A DNA stretch of 64,000 bases, taken from assembly GCF_025244725.1 (NCBI RefSeq), contig NZ_CP104203.1, positions 3,906,001 through 3,970,000 on the forward strand, read 5' to 3'. Position 1 is the first letter of the stretch, and each line of letters opens with the position of its first letter. Under the pieces are notes generated by a model. That model was not told the origin of the DNA. It searched no databases and was given only the letters and a program-made list of their open reading frames with translations. Below, piece after piece: positions 9,319 to 18,595 of this stretch. The stretch comes from Chryseobacterium oranimense (GTDB lineage Bacteria; Bacteroidota; Bacteroidia; Flavobacteriales; Weeksellaceae). Both the position numbers and the translations under genes were made by a program.

Positions 9319-12180
9319 TTATTCAATATTTTTAACTAAAATCCATCCTGTGTAATAGACAGGGGTTTTTTCTTTGTTGGATTCATTCCAGTTGATATGA
9401 TACCAATAGGTTCCGGTTACAAGTTTTTTATCATAATGCTTTCCGTCCCATCTGTAATTGTTGAATTTGTTTCCGGTGAAAATCATGTTTCCGTATCGGT
9501 CATAGATTACAAAAGAAAGGTTTTCTTTATATGCCAAATCGCTGTAATCGATAAAGTCATTTTTATTGTCACCGTTAGGGGTAATAGCATTTACCAGGTT
9601 AGGAACAGTTACTTCCACCGTAGTAGGCTCACAGTTGTAAGCGTCTTTTACGTAGAAAATATGCTGACCTCTTGTAAGTCCTGTGAATACATTGGAATCC
9701 TGCCAGTTAGCTTGTGTGTCTACAGCAAATTTGTATGGAGGTTTTCCACCATTTATAATTACTGTTGCTGTTGTGTTGGATATTTCAATCTTGGTAATTA
9801 CCGGATCTTCAGCTTTTCTTACTCTTACAATCTGTGGAAGTAAACATCCGTTTTTACCCAGAATTACAGTGTACTCTCCAATACCTACATTTTGAATGGA
9901 AGAAGTTGTAGCTCCGGTGCTCCATAAATAAGAATCATATCCAGGACCTGCATCCAGATTTGTATGGCCATCTGCACAGATATATTGGTCAACAAGAACC
10001 GATGATTTTTTTATCGGAAGAGCAATCAGCTGGATTTTTGCCGTTGCTATACATCCTTCGTTGGTTGTAACTTTTACATAAACATATCCTCCGGCAGACG
10101 GATAATTTGTAGGAGTAGTAATTTCGTTGGTACCCGCAGTAAGGTCAGCCATCGTAGGATAGTATTTTTTTATAACTCCATTATAGTCAGTAATGCTTGC
10201 TTTGGTAAGATCAAAATAAGCATAAGGATCTACATCGTATTGGCATGCCTTAAGTATGGCGTCTCTCACTACGAAAGGTACTACGGTAAGATTTAAAGTA
10301 ACCTGCTCACAATCGATAAACTCAGTAGCATTACCACAGAATTTATATACGATCTGATCCGGACCATAATAGTTGGCTGTAGGAGTGTACGTAATTGTTC
10401 CGTTTGAGTTTACCATAGCTGTACCATGTGTTGGTGCGGTAATAATAACCAGTGTGCCTGGTACCGGCGTTTGTGTTGAAGAGGTGAATGCCGGCGTAAT
10501 TACCTTTGTGGAACATGCACTCAAAGTTTGAGTAGTCAGTTTTAAACAAGTATATACTTTATAGATAGGGGTTGTAACAGGAGGACATGTACCCATTATC
10601 ACTTTTACGGTATAGTTTCCTGAAGTTGTAGGTGCATAAGTATTGGCTGTAGCACCCGGGATAGCTGTTCCGTTTAAAAACCACTGGTAGCCTTCATAGG
10701 TATCGTCTACCTCAAGAATGATACCCGGAGCACATTCTCCTGATTTTTTTGAAATAACAGGGATTGATGAGAATCCTGCAAAGTAACCGCCATATCCTAC
10801 GGCACCACTACCTGCGGAAATCCCTGCAGTAACGGCTTTTGTAGAAGTGACAGTAACGTTTCCTATTATATTGGGAACTGAATAAGATACCCATGCGGTA
10901 GTTCCTGTTACAGGAAAAGGTCCCTGTACTGTTGGAGGAGGTCCTCCGTTCATAATAACATTAACAAGTGCGCCTGCTTCGGTAAGGATGTTTAATTTCA
11001 CATTTTTAGTACCGCTGGAATTGGTTTCAGGGAGCTCATTGATCAATCCTATTTCATCAATTTTCCTTGGCAGGAAGCAGTTCAATGGTGGGATATAATT
11101 GAATCCTTCTGTTGCTGAACTGTTTGGAAGTCCTGCAAGAAGCTGATACACATATGCATTTTTAGAAGTTTTGATATGCATATTAAAGTGAGAACTTCCC
11201 TGATCAATATATGGGAAAATATAAGTATTATTAGGTCCTTGGCCCACTCTCACCCACTGGCCCTCATTCAGGGTTTGAATCGGGGTGGTAGAGCCGTTAA
11301 GAAATACTTCTGTGTTGTCTTCTGTTGCTATGATTAATGCATCTTCATCTCCATCATCACTATCGCCGTTTCCTTTTACAAGAACAAACTCGTTTCCAAG
11401 TCTGTCTGTTGGTACAGATTGGTCCATAACAATATCTGAACCGGCCGATCCTGCACTTGGAGGAAGAGCAAACTGACCGTTAAAGTTACCGTTAGTCACG
11501 GATATCGGTTTGTCAGATACTATTTTGGCACCGATAAAACCTGTGGCATTAGTTCCAACATTGTCCCTGCCCTCGATGATATATGCCTGCCCTTTATTAA
11601 GGGTGAATGTCATGGTTGGATTGGTTGTTCCAGTAGTACCATTGGTAAATTGTAATCCAGGGCTATATCCGGAAACAGTAACCGTAGTATTGTCTTCCGT
11701 AGCTAAAACTCCGGTTGTAAAATTTAAATAAGTAATGGACTGTCCGGTCATTGGAGAAGCGGCAACATAGAATTTTTTTCCAATACCCGCTTTTCCTTTT
11801 GACGTTAATATTTCTCCGTGGCTGGTAACACTAAACCTGAAATTTACATAATATGGTTTTGTCCCTTTAGTATAAATTCCTTTACCAACAGCAGTGAACA
11901 TTTCTGTAGGCAGAGAGGTAATCATCGTTGCTGTTGTTATGTCAAAGGTTTTTGGATCGCCCTTCATAATGGTTACTGTTCCAAGCAGTACTCCGTTACT
12001 GTATATTTCTACAGGGAAAGGAGTGGTTGAATCCGTAGAAAAGTATAAAGCCTGTTTTGGAACCGACAGAGCAGAAGGTTTTGCTGCCATAGGAGCAAAC
12101 CAGTGTTCCGTATCCCTTTGTGCAAAGAGCGGATTAATTGATAAAAGAAATAATACTAAGCTGAGTAGAAATCTTTTCAT
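9319..12180 (-). CDS. Giant IgGFc-binding-like protein, T9SS type B sorting domain (array copy C)
   Basis: A 953-residue paralog, nearest to copy B: both have NPLFAQRDTEHWFAPMAA at the signal peptide junction. It has an IgGFc-binding-like region (LATEDNTTVTVSGY, DIVMDQSVPTDRLGNEFVLV), an Ig-like segment (YQWFLNGTAIPGA), a cadherin-like module (FTSSTQTPVPGT, DQIVYKFCGN), one ~80-residue module, LDAGPGYDSYLWSTG, a SprB-like repeat (GGKPPYKFAVD) and the type B sorting domain (ITPNGDNKND, IYDRYGNMIF, YWYHINW). Like copy B it lacks the two CDD-x-DG modules. It is 77 bases downstream of copy D with no hairpin between them, but has its own -7 box, so read-through plus internal initiation is possible. 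Confidence 0.9.
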   Translation of the reverse strand: MKRFLLSLVLFLLSINPLFAQRDTEHWFAPMAAKPSALSVPKQALYFSTDSTTPFPVEIYSNGVLLGTVTIMKGDPKTFDITTATMITSLPTEMFTAVGKGIYTKGTKPYYVNFRFSVTSHGEILTSKGKAGIGKKFYVAASPMTGQSITYLNFTTGVLATEDNTTVTVSGYSPGLQFTNGTTGTTNPTMTFTLNKGQAYIIEGRDNVGTNATGFIGAKIVSDKPISVTNGNFNGQFALPPSAGSAGSDIVMDQSVPTDRLGNEFVLVKGNGDSDDGDEDALIIATEDNTEVFLNGSTTPIQTLNEGQWVRVGQGPNNTYIFPYIDQGSSHFNMHIKTSKNAYVYQLLAGLPNSSATEGFNYIPPLNCFLPRKIDEIGLINELPETNSSGTKNVKLNILTEAGALVNVIMNGGPPPTVQGPFPVTGTTAWVSYSVPNIIGNVTVTSTKAVTAGISAGSGAVGYGGYFAGFSSIPVISKKSGECAPGIILEVDDTYEGYQWFLNGTAIPGATANTYAPTTSGNYTVKVIMGTCPPVTTPIYKVYTCLKLTTQTLSACSTKVITPAFTSSTQTPVPGTLVIITAPTHGTAMVNSNGTITYTPTANYYGPDQIVYKFCGNATEFIDCEQVTLNLTVVPFVVRDAILKACQYDVDPYAYFDLTKASITDYNGVIKKYYPTMADLTAGTNEITTPTNYPSAGGYVYVKVTTNEGCIATAKIQLIALPIKKSSVLVDQYICADGHTNLDAGPGYDSYLWSTGATTSSIQNVGIGEYTVILGKNGCLLPQIVRVRKAEDPVITKIEISNTTATVIINGGKPPYKFAVDTQANWQDSNVFTGLTRGQHIFYVKDAYNCEPTTVEVTVPNLVNAITPNGDNKNDFIDYSDLAYKENLSFVIYDRYGNMIFTGNKFNNYRWDGKHYDKKLVTGTYWYHINWNESNKEKTPVYYTGWILVKNIE

Positions 12181-12202
12181 GTGTGTGGAATTAGGATTTC
12201 TA

Positions 12203-12210
12203 CAAATTTA
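12203..12210 (-). promoter_or_regulatory. -7 promoter box of array copy C
   Basis: TAAATTTG on the minus strand, 22 bases before the ATG at 12180, fits TAnnTTTG. The leader shares CCTAATTCC with copy B. Confidence 0.5.
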
Positions 12211-12257
12211 AAATAATATTTGAAATAGTGTTAAATAAATATAACAAAAGTTAAAAA

Positions 12258-15200
12258 TTAATCACGATTTTTAATTAAAAGCCATCCGGAATATGAAACT
12301 GGTAATTTCGTATCTGGCTCAGTCCATGTGATTACGTACCAATAGGTTCCCGTAGGAAGGTTTCTTCCGTTAACTTTTCCGTCCCAGATATAGTTTCTGT
12401 CGGATGATTTGTAAACAGATAAGCCGTAGCGGTCTGCCACTTCTATTTTTACATTCTGCTTGATCCTTAGATCAGAATAATTAAGAACATCATTAAGTCC
12501 GTCACCATTTGGTGTAATGGCATTAACGAGATTCAGGATCAGAAATTCTTTGGTCACCGGCAGGCATCCGTCTGAACCCACTACAAACACCTTATGTATT
12601 CCTCTCGAAAGTCCGATGAAAACATTGGAAGTCTGATAGTTAATTCCATCCAGAGAGTATTGGTAAGGAGGTGTTCCTCCGGTTACGTAAACCGTTGCTG
12701 TAGAACCTGATGTCTCAATTTTAGTAATTGTGGGAGCTTCAGCAGTAGTTACACTTACAGTCTGACGATATACACATCCGTTGAACCCAAGGTCAACATG
12801 ATAATTTCCAATTCCAACTGTGATGCTTGGCGTTGTAGCGCCGTTGCTCCACAGGTAAGATGAGAATCCTGGTCCTGCATCCAATATCACTTTTTCATCT
12901 GGGCACACCACCTGGTCGTGGAGGGTGCCGGACTTTTTAGGAGTTTTTAAAGTAAGCTTAAGAACTCCTGTATTAGGACACTCTGAACTATTCTGAAATC
13001 TTACATAATAGGTATGAACAGAAGTAATATTTTGTGTAGTAGAAATAGGATTTATTCCCGCCTGAGCATCAGCCAGTGAAGCATAAAATGAAAGAATTAC
13101 TGTAGGATCTGTGGTAAATAAATTCTTGTAATCGTTAAGATTGGCCGGTTCAGATCCGCTGAGATCGGTGTCGCAGACATCTGCTGTTGCAGAGTTGGTT
13201 ATTAAAGTGATTTTATTTCCGATTTTAAAATTGATCTGTCCGAATACCGGAGGACAGTCGCCAGCGTTGGCTGAAACCCGAACATAAACATTAGTATTGG
13301 CAGTGTAGGTCCAGTTTATAGGAAGAGTGTTGTTGTTTCCTGCAGTTGCATCTGCCTGAACAAGATAGTATTTTACGGTGAAGTTTGCAGAATTGGTTAC
13401 AATCTGTGGTGTTACAGCAGCAAAGTTTACATTGATAATCCCGTCAAAATCATTATCACAAAGGTTTGCATTGAAGTTTCCGGTATTTATATTAGGGGAA
13501 GGATTCACTGTTAATGTAATCTGGGCTGTCCTGGAACATCCGAATGCTGAGGTCACATTAGTGTAAACTGTTCCTGCAGGTCCTGAATAGGCGGCCGGGT
13601 TTGTGATTGAGCCTGTTAAATTCGAGTTTGTATAATAGGTTACTGTTGTACCTGTATCAGGGCTTAAAACGGCAGAGGTAAGGTTAAAGATCCCGTTCCC
13701 GTTGACGTCTGAGCATGAAGACATAGCTGCATTCTGGGTTTGAAGAACATCAATATTCACCTCCACTTTGAAGTATTCAAAATCGGCCGGACTGCCATTT
13801 CCATTAATATAATAGACAAAAGAATCCGTTGTGTCTGTTGTAAGCCCGGTATTAGGGGTGTACGTAATCTGTCCTGTTGCAGGATTTACTATTGCCGTAC
13901 CGTTTGCAGGCTGCGAAATGATGCTTGTATTGACAGGAACAATCGTTTGTGTTGAACTTGTAAATGCAGGAGTGATTACTTTTGTGTTACATGATCCAAT
14001 ATTATAAATCGTTGTTGTAATTGGCGGGCATTTAGTATGATAATAATTGTCTGTAAGTAATGACCCGCAACCGCTTTTCGCAACAGAGCAGGTATAATTT
14101 CCTGTTCCGTACAATTCAGGGTCTATAGAATAAGATGTAGCTCCTGGAATAAGATTTCCGTCAAGATACCACTGATAAGAATCATAAGAGTTATCCACCT
14201 GTAATAAAACTCCTGTATAACAATCTCCTGTTTTTGAAATTACCGGAACTGATGAGAATCCTGCAAAATATCCTCCATAACCTACTGCGCCACTTCCTGC
14301 TGCAATTCCTGCAGTTACAGACTTGGTTGAATTCACAGTTACAGTGCCTGTAATGTTGGGGACTGTATAGGTTACCCAGTTTGGATTTCCATTCACAGGA
14401 TAAGGTCCGTTTGCAGTAGCAACAGGATTCCCATTTAGAGTAACTGTTGCTCCGGTTTGAGTAATAATATTTAATCTGGCATTAAAATTCTGACTTCCAA
14501 TCTGATTGATAAAACCAATTTCATCCACTTTATTTGGCATAAAGCAGCTTAAAGGTGGAATAAAGTTCATTCCGCCTGTCGCATATTCATTGCCCCCTGT
14601 TGTGCTGGAAACCCCTGCTAATAATTGATATACATAAATATTGTTATTAGCCGAAATGCTCATATTATAATTGTCACCCGCTCCATGCTGTACATAATTT
14701 ATGCTAGGAACCATGTAATATTGTCCTTCGTTTAATGTAATGCCTGTAGGAATTCCATTGATGGTAATGTTAGTACCGTTTTGTGTGGCAACAACTAAGG
14801 CGGTTTCCATTTCAGAAAGGATTGTTCCGTTTCCTTTTACGACAACGAACTCTTTTCCTAATCTCTCAATAGGGACTGCCTGATCCATCAGAATATCATT
14901 GTTGGTAAAATTTAAGCTGGTATAAATTCCGTTACAATTTCCATTGGTGACAGACACAGGCTGTGATGCCTGAATTTTTGCGCCAATCAACCCGTCAAGA
15001 TTATTCATGGAAGCTGTACTTAGGGCATCCATAATATAAGATTGCCCTTTATTTAATGTAAAAGTCCTGGTAGGGCTTGAAGTTCCGTCTGAAAAAACTA
15101 CATTTGGATTGTAGCCGGAAACAACTACGGTAGTATTATCTACAGTTGCGGTAATTCCTATTGTGGAGTTTACATAAGCTGCTATACCTGTTAATGGAGC

Positions 15201-15614
15201 CAATCCTACGTAAAATGTTTTTCCAAGTCCCGCTAAACCTTTTGAAGTAATAATTTCAGCGTGGTTGGGTACAGAGAATCTGTAATTGGCAAAGAATTTT
15301 TTAGGCCCCTTTACATTTAAACCCATCGAATTTGGGGTAAAAAGATCTGATTGATTATCTGTAATTAAAAAATTATTGGGAATACTGATCTGAGCCGGAT
15401 TTCCCTTACTAACCTGAACTGTTGTATAAAGTACATTATTGTTAAATATTTGAACATTAAACGGAGTGGTCTCGTTCGTTGAAAGATATAAATATCCCTG
15501 AAGCCCTACCATTCCAGATTTTGAAGCCATCGGTGCAAACCAATGATCGGTATCAAGCTGCGCATTGAATAATAAACAAAGAAAAGTACAGATAGTTAGT
15601 AGAATTTTTTTCAT
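12258..15614 (-). CDS. Giant IgGFc-binding-like protein, T9SS type B sorting domain (array copy D)
   Basis: A 1118-residue paralog, first in transcription order. I chose ATG at 15614 (MKKILLTICTFLCLLFNA before Q). An upstream in-frame TTG at 15635 lies inside the -7 box TACATTTG and cannot be the start. Order: signal peptide; IgGFc-binding-like region (DHWFAPMASKSG, DILMDQAVPIERLG); Ig-like segment (YQWYLDGNLIPGA); cadherin-like module (IVNPATGQITYTP); a ~80-residue module; two modules starting CDNDFDG and CDTDLSG; LDAGPGFSSYLWSNG; SprB-like repeat (GGTPPYQYSLDG); type B sorting domain (ITPNGDGLND, ADRYGLSVY, WDGKVNG, YWYVITW). The architecture equals copy A, at the opposite end of the array. 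Confidence 0.9.
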   Translation of the reverse strand: MKKILLTICTFLCLLFNAQLDTDHWFAPMASKSGMVGLQGYLYLSTNETTPFNVQIFNNNVLYTTVQVSKGNPAQISIPNNFLITDNQSDLFTPNSMGLNVKGPKKFFANYRFSVPNHAEIITSKGLAGLGKTFYVGLAPLTGIAAYVNSTIGITATVDNTTVVVSGYNPNVVFSDGTSSPTRTFTLNKGQSYIMDALSTASMNNLDGLIGAKIQASQPVSVTNGNCNGIYTSLNFTNNDILMDQAVPIERLGKEFVVVKGNGTILSEMETALVVATQNGTNITINGIPTGITLNEGQYYMVPSINYVQHGAGDNYNMSISANNNIYVYQLLAGVSSTTGGNEYATGGMNFIPPLSCFMPNKVDEIGFINQIGSQNFNARLNIITQTGATVTLNGNPVATANGPYPVNGNPNWVTYTVPNITGTVTVNSTKSVTAGIAAGSGAVGYGGYFAGFSSVPVISKTGDCYTGVLLQVDNSYDSYQWYLDGNLIPGATSYSIDPELYGTGNYTCSVAKSGCGSLLTDNYYHTKCPPITTTIYNIGSCNTKVITPAFTSSTQTIVPVNTSIISQPANGTAIVNPATGQITYTPNTGLTTDTTDSFVYYINGNGSPADFEYFKVEVNIDVLQTQNAAMSSCSDVNGNGIFNLTSAVLSPDTGTTVTYYTNSNLTGSITNPAAYSGPAGTVYTNVTSAFGCSRTAQITLTVNPSPNINTGNFNANLCDNDFDGIINVNFAAVTPQIVTNSANFTVKYYLVQADATAGNNNTLPINWTYTANTNVYVRVSANAGDCPPVFGQINFKIGNKITLITNSATADVCDTDLSGSEPANLNDYKNLFTTDPTVILSFYASLADAQAGINPISTTQNITSVHTYYVRFQNSSECPNTGVLKLTLKTPKKSGTLHDQVVCPDEKVILDAGPGFSSYLWSNGATTPSITVGIGNYHVDLGFNGCVYRQTVSVTTAEAPTITKIETSGSTATVYVTGGTPPYQYSLDGINYQTSNVFIGLSRGIHKVFVVGSDGCLPVTKEFLILNLVNAITPNGDGLNDVLNYSDLRIKQNVKIEVADRYGLSVYKSSDRNYIWDGKVNGRNLPTGTYWYVITWTEPDTKLPVSYSGWLLIKNRD

Positions 15615-15631
15615 TTTTCTCAATAAGGGAT

Positions 15632-15640
15632 GCAAATGTA
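15632..15640 (-). promoter_or_regulatory. -7 promoter box of array copy D
   Basis: TACATTTG then C on the minus strand, 17 bases before the ATG at 15614. It decides the start codon, because the longest reading frame begins with the TTG of this box. Confidence 0.6.
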
Positions 15641-15750
15641 AGTATTAAAAATCAATATTTTACATAAAATTTAATGATAGATTTCTGTAATGTTCACTAT
15701 TGTTGAATATTTAATATTTTTTAATGTTGTCTGAAACTTGATATTGATAA

Positions 15751-15779
15751 ATAAAAATCCCGGTGAAATTCACCGGGAT
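15751..15779 (-). terminator. Terminator after tsf
   Basis: ATCCCGGTGAA / TTCACCGGGAT forms a perfect 11-bp stem with a 1-base centre, followed on the minus strand by TTTTTAT. It sits just below the tsf stop. Confidence 0.9.
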
Positions 15780-15802
15780 CAGTATTCTTATTTGAAAGAT
15801 AA

Positions 15803-16630
15803 TTAAGCTAAGCTTACTCTTACAAAACCTGTTACTTTAAGGTCTGCATTTACAGATTTTACATAGTCAGCTACAGAAATAGAGCTGTCTTTGATGAAAT
15901 CCTGGTGTACCAAAGTGTTGTCTTTGTAGAATCTCTGCATTTTACCTTTCAGGATATTGTCGATAATGTTTGCAGGCTTACCTTCTTCAGTAAGTTTATG
16001 TCTTTCGATTTCCAATTCTTTGTCGATAGTTTCCTGAGAAACTCTGGTTTCGTCAAGAGCGATTGGGTTCATTGCAGCAGCCTGCATAGAAACAGCTTTA
16101 GCTACTTCGTCAGCTCCGTCTACCTTAGCAGAAAGGGCAGTGATAGCAGCGATTTTGTTTCCAGCGTGGATGTAAGCTCCAAGGTAAGGTCCTTCGATTC
16201 TTTCGAATGCTCCGATCTCGATTTTCTCACCGATAACTCCTGTCTGCTCGATTAATTTATCAGCAACAGTAAGTCCGTGGAAATCTGTAGCTAAAAGCTC
16301 TTCTTTAGTAGCCGCGAAAATAGCCATTTCAGCTAATTCGTAAGCAAGCTCGATGAAAGCTTCGTTTTTAGCAACGAAGTCAGTTTCGCAGTTTAGAGAA
16401 ATTACCACACCTAAAGTGTTGTCCTCGTTTACTCTAGCGATTACTGCACCTTCAGAAGATTCTCTGTCAGCTCTGTTTGCAGCAACTTTCTGCCCTTTTT
16501 TTCTAAGGATGTCTACTGCTTTTTCGAAGTCTCCTTCTGCTTCAACTAAAGCTTTCTTGCAGTCCATCATACCTGCACCTGTTTGGTTTCTTAATTTTGC
16601 TACGTCTGCAGCAGCTGGTGTATAAGACAT
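15803..16630 (-). CDS. tsf: Translation elongation factor Ts
   Basis: EF-Ts is the nucleotide exchange factor for EF-Tu. The N-terminal UBA-like domain and signature are clear: VAKLRNQTGAGMMDCKKAL, then GAVIARVNEDNTLGVVI and the core block LNCETDFVAKNEAF with the TDFV motif that contacts EF-Tu. The protein is 275 aa, normal for the family. In most bacteria tsf follows rpsB, but here the upstream gene is a divergent DUF6759-like protein. tsf has its own -7 box (TATCTTTG) and a ~60-base leader, and a strong terminator behind it, so it is monocistronic. Confidence 0.98.
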   Translation of the reverse strand: MSYTPAAADVAKLRNQTGAGMMDCKKALVEAEGDFEKAVDILRKKGQKVAANRADRESSEGAVIARVNEDNTLGVVISLNCETDFVAKNEAFIELAYELAEMAIFAATKEELLATDFHGLTVADKLIEQTGVIGEKIEIGAFERIEGPYLGAYIHAGNKIAAITALSAKVDGADEVAKAVSMQAAAMNPIALDETRVSQETIDKELEIERHKLTEEGKPANIIDNILKGKMQRFYKDNTLVHQDFIKDSSISVADYVKSVNADLKVTGFVRVSLA

Positions 16631-16690
16631 AATATGTATTATTTTTTTATTTAAGATTAGTATTAATTTTTAGCTTAATTTTAAAGCAGT

Positions 16691-16699
16691 GCAAAGATA
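16691..16699 (-). promoter_or_regulatory. -7 promoter box of tsf
   Basis: TATCTTTG then C on the minus strand is an excellent match to TAnnTTTG, about 60 bases before the tsf ATG. It shows that tsf is transcribed independently here. Confidence 0.65.
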
Positions 16700-16774
16700 A
16701 TGATTTTAATGATAAACTAAAAAATGACTTTTCACGTTATTGATATATTTAATACTATTTTAAAGACTTGATTA

Positions 16775-17530
16775 ATGAAAAAAATCTTTCTACTTATATT
16801 TCTATGCATTTTTGCCTTAGGTTTCTCCCAAAAAAAGAAAAAATCGAAATCCAAGGCGGTCGTAGAAAAAGAAACGGTAATCATCTACACGGAGCAGGAT
16901 GCTGAAGCTTCCAGAGAGGCCAGAGTGATTGCAGGTTTCCTGAAGCAGAATCCCGGACATGCCAAAACTGATTATTTTAAAAGAAAACTGATTGAAATGA
17001 TTATGGCCGATAATTCTCCTGAAGCTAAACCTACCATTAAACCGATCAGTAAAGAAAAAATAGAAAAAATTGTTCAAAATAATGAGCTTAACAGCGGTAA
17101 AGTAATAGCAGCCAACAAAACATCTGCTGACAATAAAAGTACAGATAAAGTAAATGATGCTATAAATGCTTTGAAAGAAGAGAGATTGGCAAGCGTTGGT
17201 TCTACAGGTTCAGCCAAAACTGCCGGGGTTTCCAAAACGGAGCCCAGTGAAGCTAATAAAAAAACGGCAGCAATGCTTACGCATCTTTTCAATAATGATA
17301 TGAATAAGAATGAGGCTTATGTTAATATCAAGAACAGATCAAGCTGTAACCTGGTTGTAAAGATAAGCGGAAAAAAATATTATAATTTGACCGTTCCCGC
17401 AAAAGGGCAGAATTTTATTCTGATAGATAAAGGAGAATATGTATTGACAACAATGGTGTGTGATGCCAAATATTCTTCAATAAAGAAAGTAACTCAGGAT
17501 ATTGAGATTGCACTCAACGTAGCTGATTAA
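16775..17530 (+). CDS. Secreted DUF6759-like protein
   Basis: A 251-residue exported protein with signal peptide MKKIFLLIFLCIFALGFS before Q, followed by a very lysine-rich stretch (KKKKSKSK). It shares two regions with 904-1677. One is the helical segment VIAGFLKQNPGHAKTDYFK, aligned with the RDAHP repeat. The other is the C-terminal ~85-residue domain, with NLVVKISGKKYYNLTVPA and LIDKGEYVLTTMVCDAKYSS. The two invariant cysteines (SSCNL and TMVCDA) are also in the paralog, so a disulfide is possible. Function is unknown. It is transcribed away from tsf and ends at a bidirectional terminator. Confidence 0.8.
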   Translation: MKKIFLLIFLCIFALGFSQKKKKSKSKAVVEKETVIIYTEQDAEASREARVIAGFLKQNPGHAKTDYFKRKLIEMIMADNSPEAKPTIKPISKEKIEKIVQNNELNSGKVIAANKTSADNKSTDKVNDAINALKEERLASVGSTGSAKTAGVSKTEPSEANKKTAAMLTHLFNNDMNKNEAYVNIKNRSSCNLVVKISGKKYYNLTVPAKGQNFILIDKGEYVLTTMVCDAKYSSIKKVTQDIEIALNVAD

Positions 17531-17550
17531 ATCAATTAAAACTAAACTAT

Positions 17551-17586
17551 AAAAAAAACGGTTAAGAAATTTTCTTAACCGTTTTT
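17551..17586. terminator. Bidirectional terminator between convergent genes
   Basis: AAAACGGTTAAGAAA / TTTCTTAACCGTTTT with A runs on one side and T runs on the other. It serves the plus-strand gene ending at 17530 and accA ending at 17591. Confidence 0.9.
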
Positions 17587-17590
17587 ATGT

Positions 17591-18547
17591 TTATCCTTTA
17601 AACTGTCCCATTGCAATGAATTTCTCCTGCCTTTGGGTTTCAAGTTCCTGTCCTGAGAACTTTGAAAAAGCTTTAATGTTCTGTAAAATAGAATGCTTAA
17701 GGTTCAGATAAGCTACTTCAGGATCATACTGAGCACCTCCAAGGGGTTCTTCAATAATACCGTCGATGAATTTTTCTCTTAAAGCATCTGTCGGGGTAAG
17801 GTTTAATGCATTGGCTGCATCTTCCTTGTGATCCCAGTTTCTCCATAAAATAGAAGAGCAGCTTTCCGGTGCAATTACGGTGTACCATGTATTTTCAAGC
17901 ATGTATACTTTGTTCCCTACGCCTATTCCCAATGCTCCGCCACTTGCTCCTTCACCGATGATATAGGTGAAGATAGGTGTTTTAAGCTGAACCATTTCGA
18001 AGATATTTCTGGCAATCGCCTCTCCCTGGCCTCTTTCTTCAGCTTCTAATCCCGGATAAGCTCCCGGTGTGTCTACTAAAGTCACCACAGGAATGTTGAA
18101 TTTTTCAGCAAGCTTCATCAGTCGTAAAGCTTTTCTGTATCCTTCAGGATTCGGCATTCCGAATCTTCTGTACTGTCTTTCTTTGGTTGTTCTCCCTTTC
18201 TGGGTTCCGATGATCATTATTTTCTGACCATCCAATGTAGCTAAACCACCAATCATTGCAGGGTCGTCTGCGAAATTTCTGTCTCCGTGAAGTTCCAGGA
18301 AACTTCCTTTATCTACCATTCCATTGATATAGTCAATTGTATAGGGACGATCCGGATGACGGGATAGTTGTACTCTCTGCCAAGGGGTAAGATTTCCGTA
18401 GATTTCTTTTTTCTTTTCCAAAATCTTATCCTCAATCTGGCTGCATGCTAATTTTACATCAACACCACTTTCTTCTCCTACTAAAGAACAAGTCTGAAGT
18501 TGATCCATCAGATCTTTTATAGGAAGTTCGAAACTTAAATATTCCAT
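17591..18547 (-). CDS. accA: Acetyl-CoA carboxylase carboxyltransferase subunit alpha
   Basis: AccA forms, with AccD, the carboxyltransferase that moves the carboxyl group from biotin to acetyl-CoA at the start of fatty acid synthesis. The family blocks are clear: [77 protein letters not shown] and [15 protein letters not shown]. At 318 aa it has the usual length. accB and accC are 16 kb away in this window and accD is not present. Confidence 0.97.
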   Translation of the reverse strand: MEYLSFELPIKDLMDQLQTCSLVGEESGVDVKLACSQIEDKILEKKKEIYGNLTPWQRVQLSRHPDRPYTIDYINGMVDKGSFLELHGDRNFADDPAMIGGLATLDGQKIMIIGTQKGRTTKERQYRRFGMPNPEGYRKALRLMKLAEKFNIPVVTLVDTPGAYPGLEAEERGQGEAIARNIFEMVQLKTPIFTYIIGEGASGGALGIGVGNKVYMLENTWYTVIAPESCSSILWRNWDHKEDAANALNLTPTDALREKFIDGIIEEPLGGAQYDPEVAYLNLKHSILQNIKAFSKFSGQELETQRQEKFIAMGQFKG

Positions 18548-18595
18548 TTCTTGAAGTAAATTAAATCTTTCAAATTTATGAAAAATTATGAAAAA

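Noticed and set aside
9397-9843. 148-codon plus-strand frame inside giant gene copy C
   Set aside because: It lies opposite a clear long coding frame with domain support, has no promoter box, and its sequence shows no domain. It is an antisense shadow.
2828-15614. Repeat array resembling CRISPR or a mobile element in the giant-gene region
   Set aside because: Repetition comes from paralogous coding sequence with domain-length spacing. There are no short regular repeats with spacers, and no transposase.
15614-15635. Seven-codon N-terminal extension of giant copy D from a TTG
   Set aside because: The TTG is part of the -7 box, and the ATG at 15614 starts a normal signal peptide.
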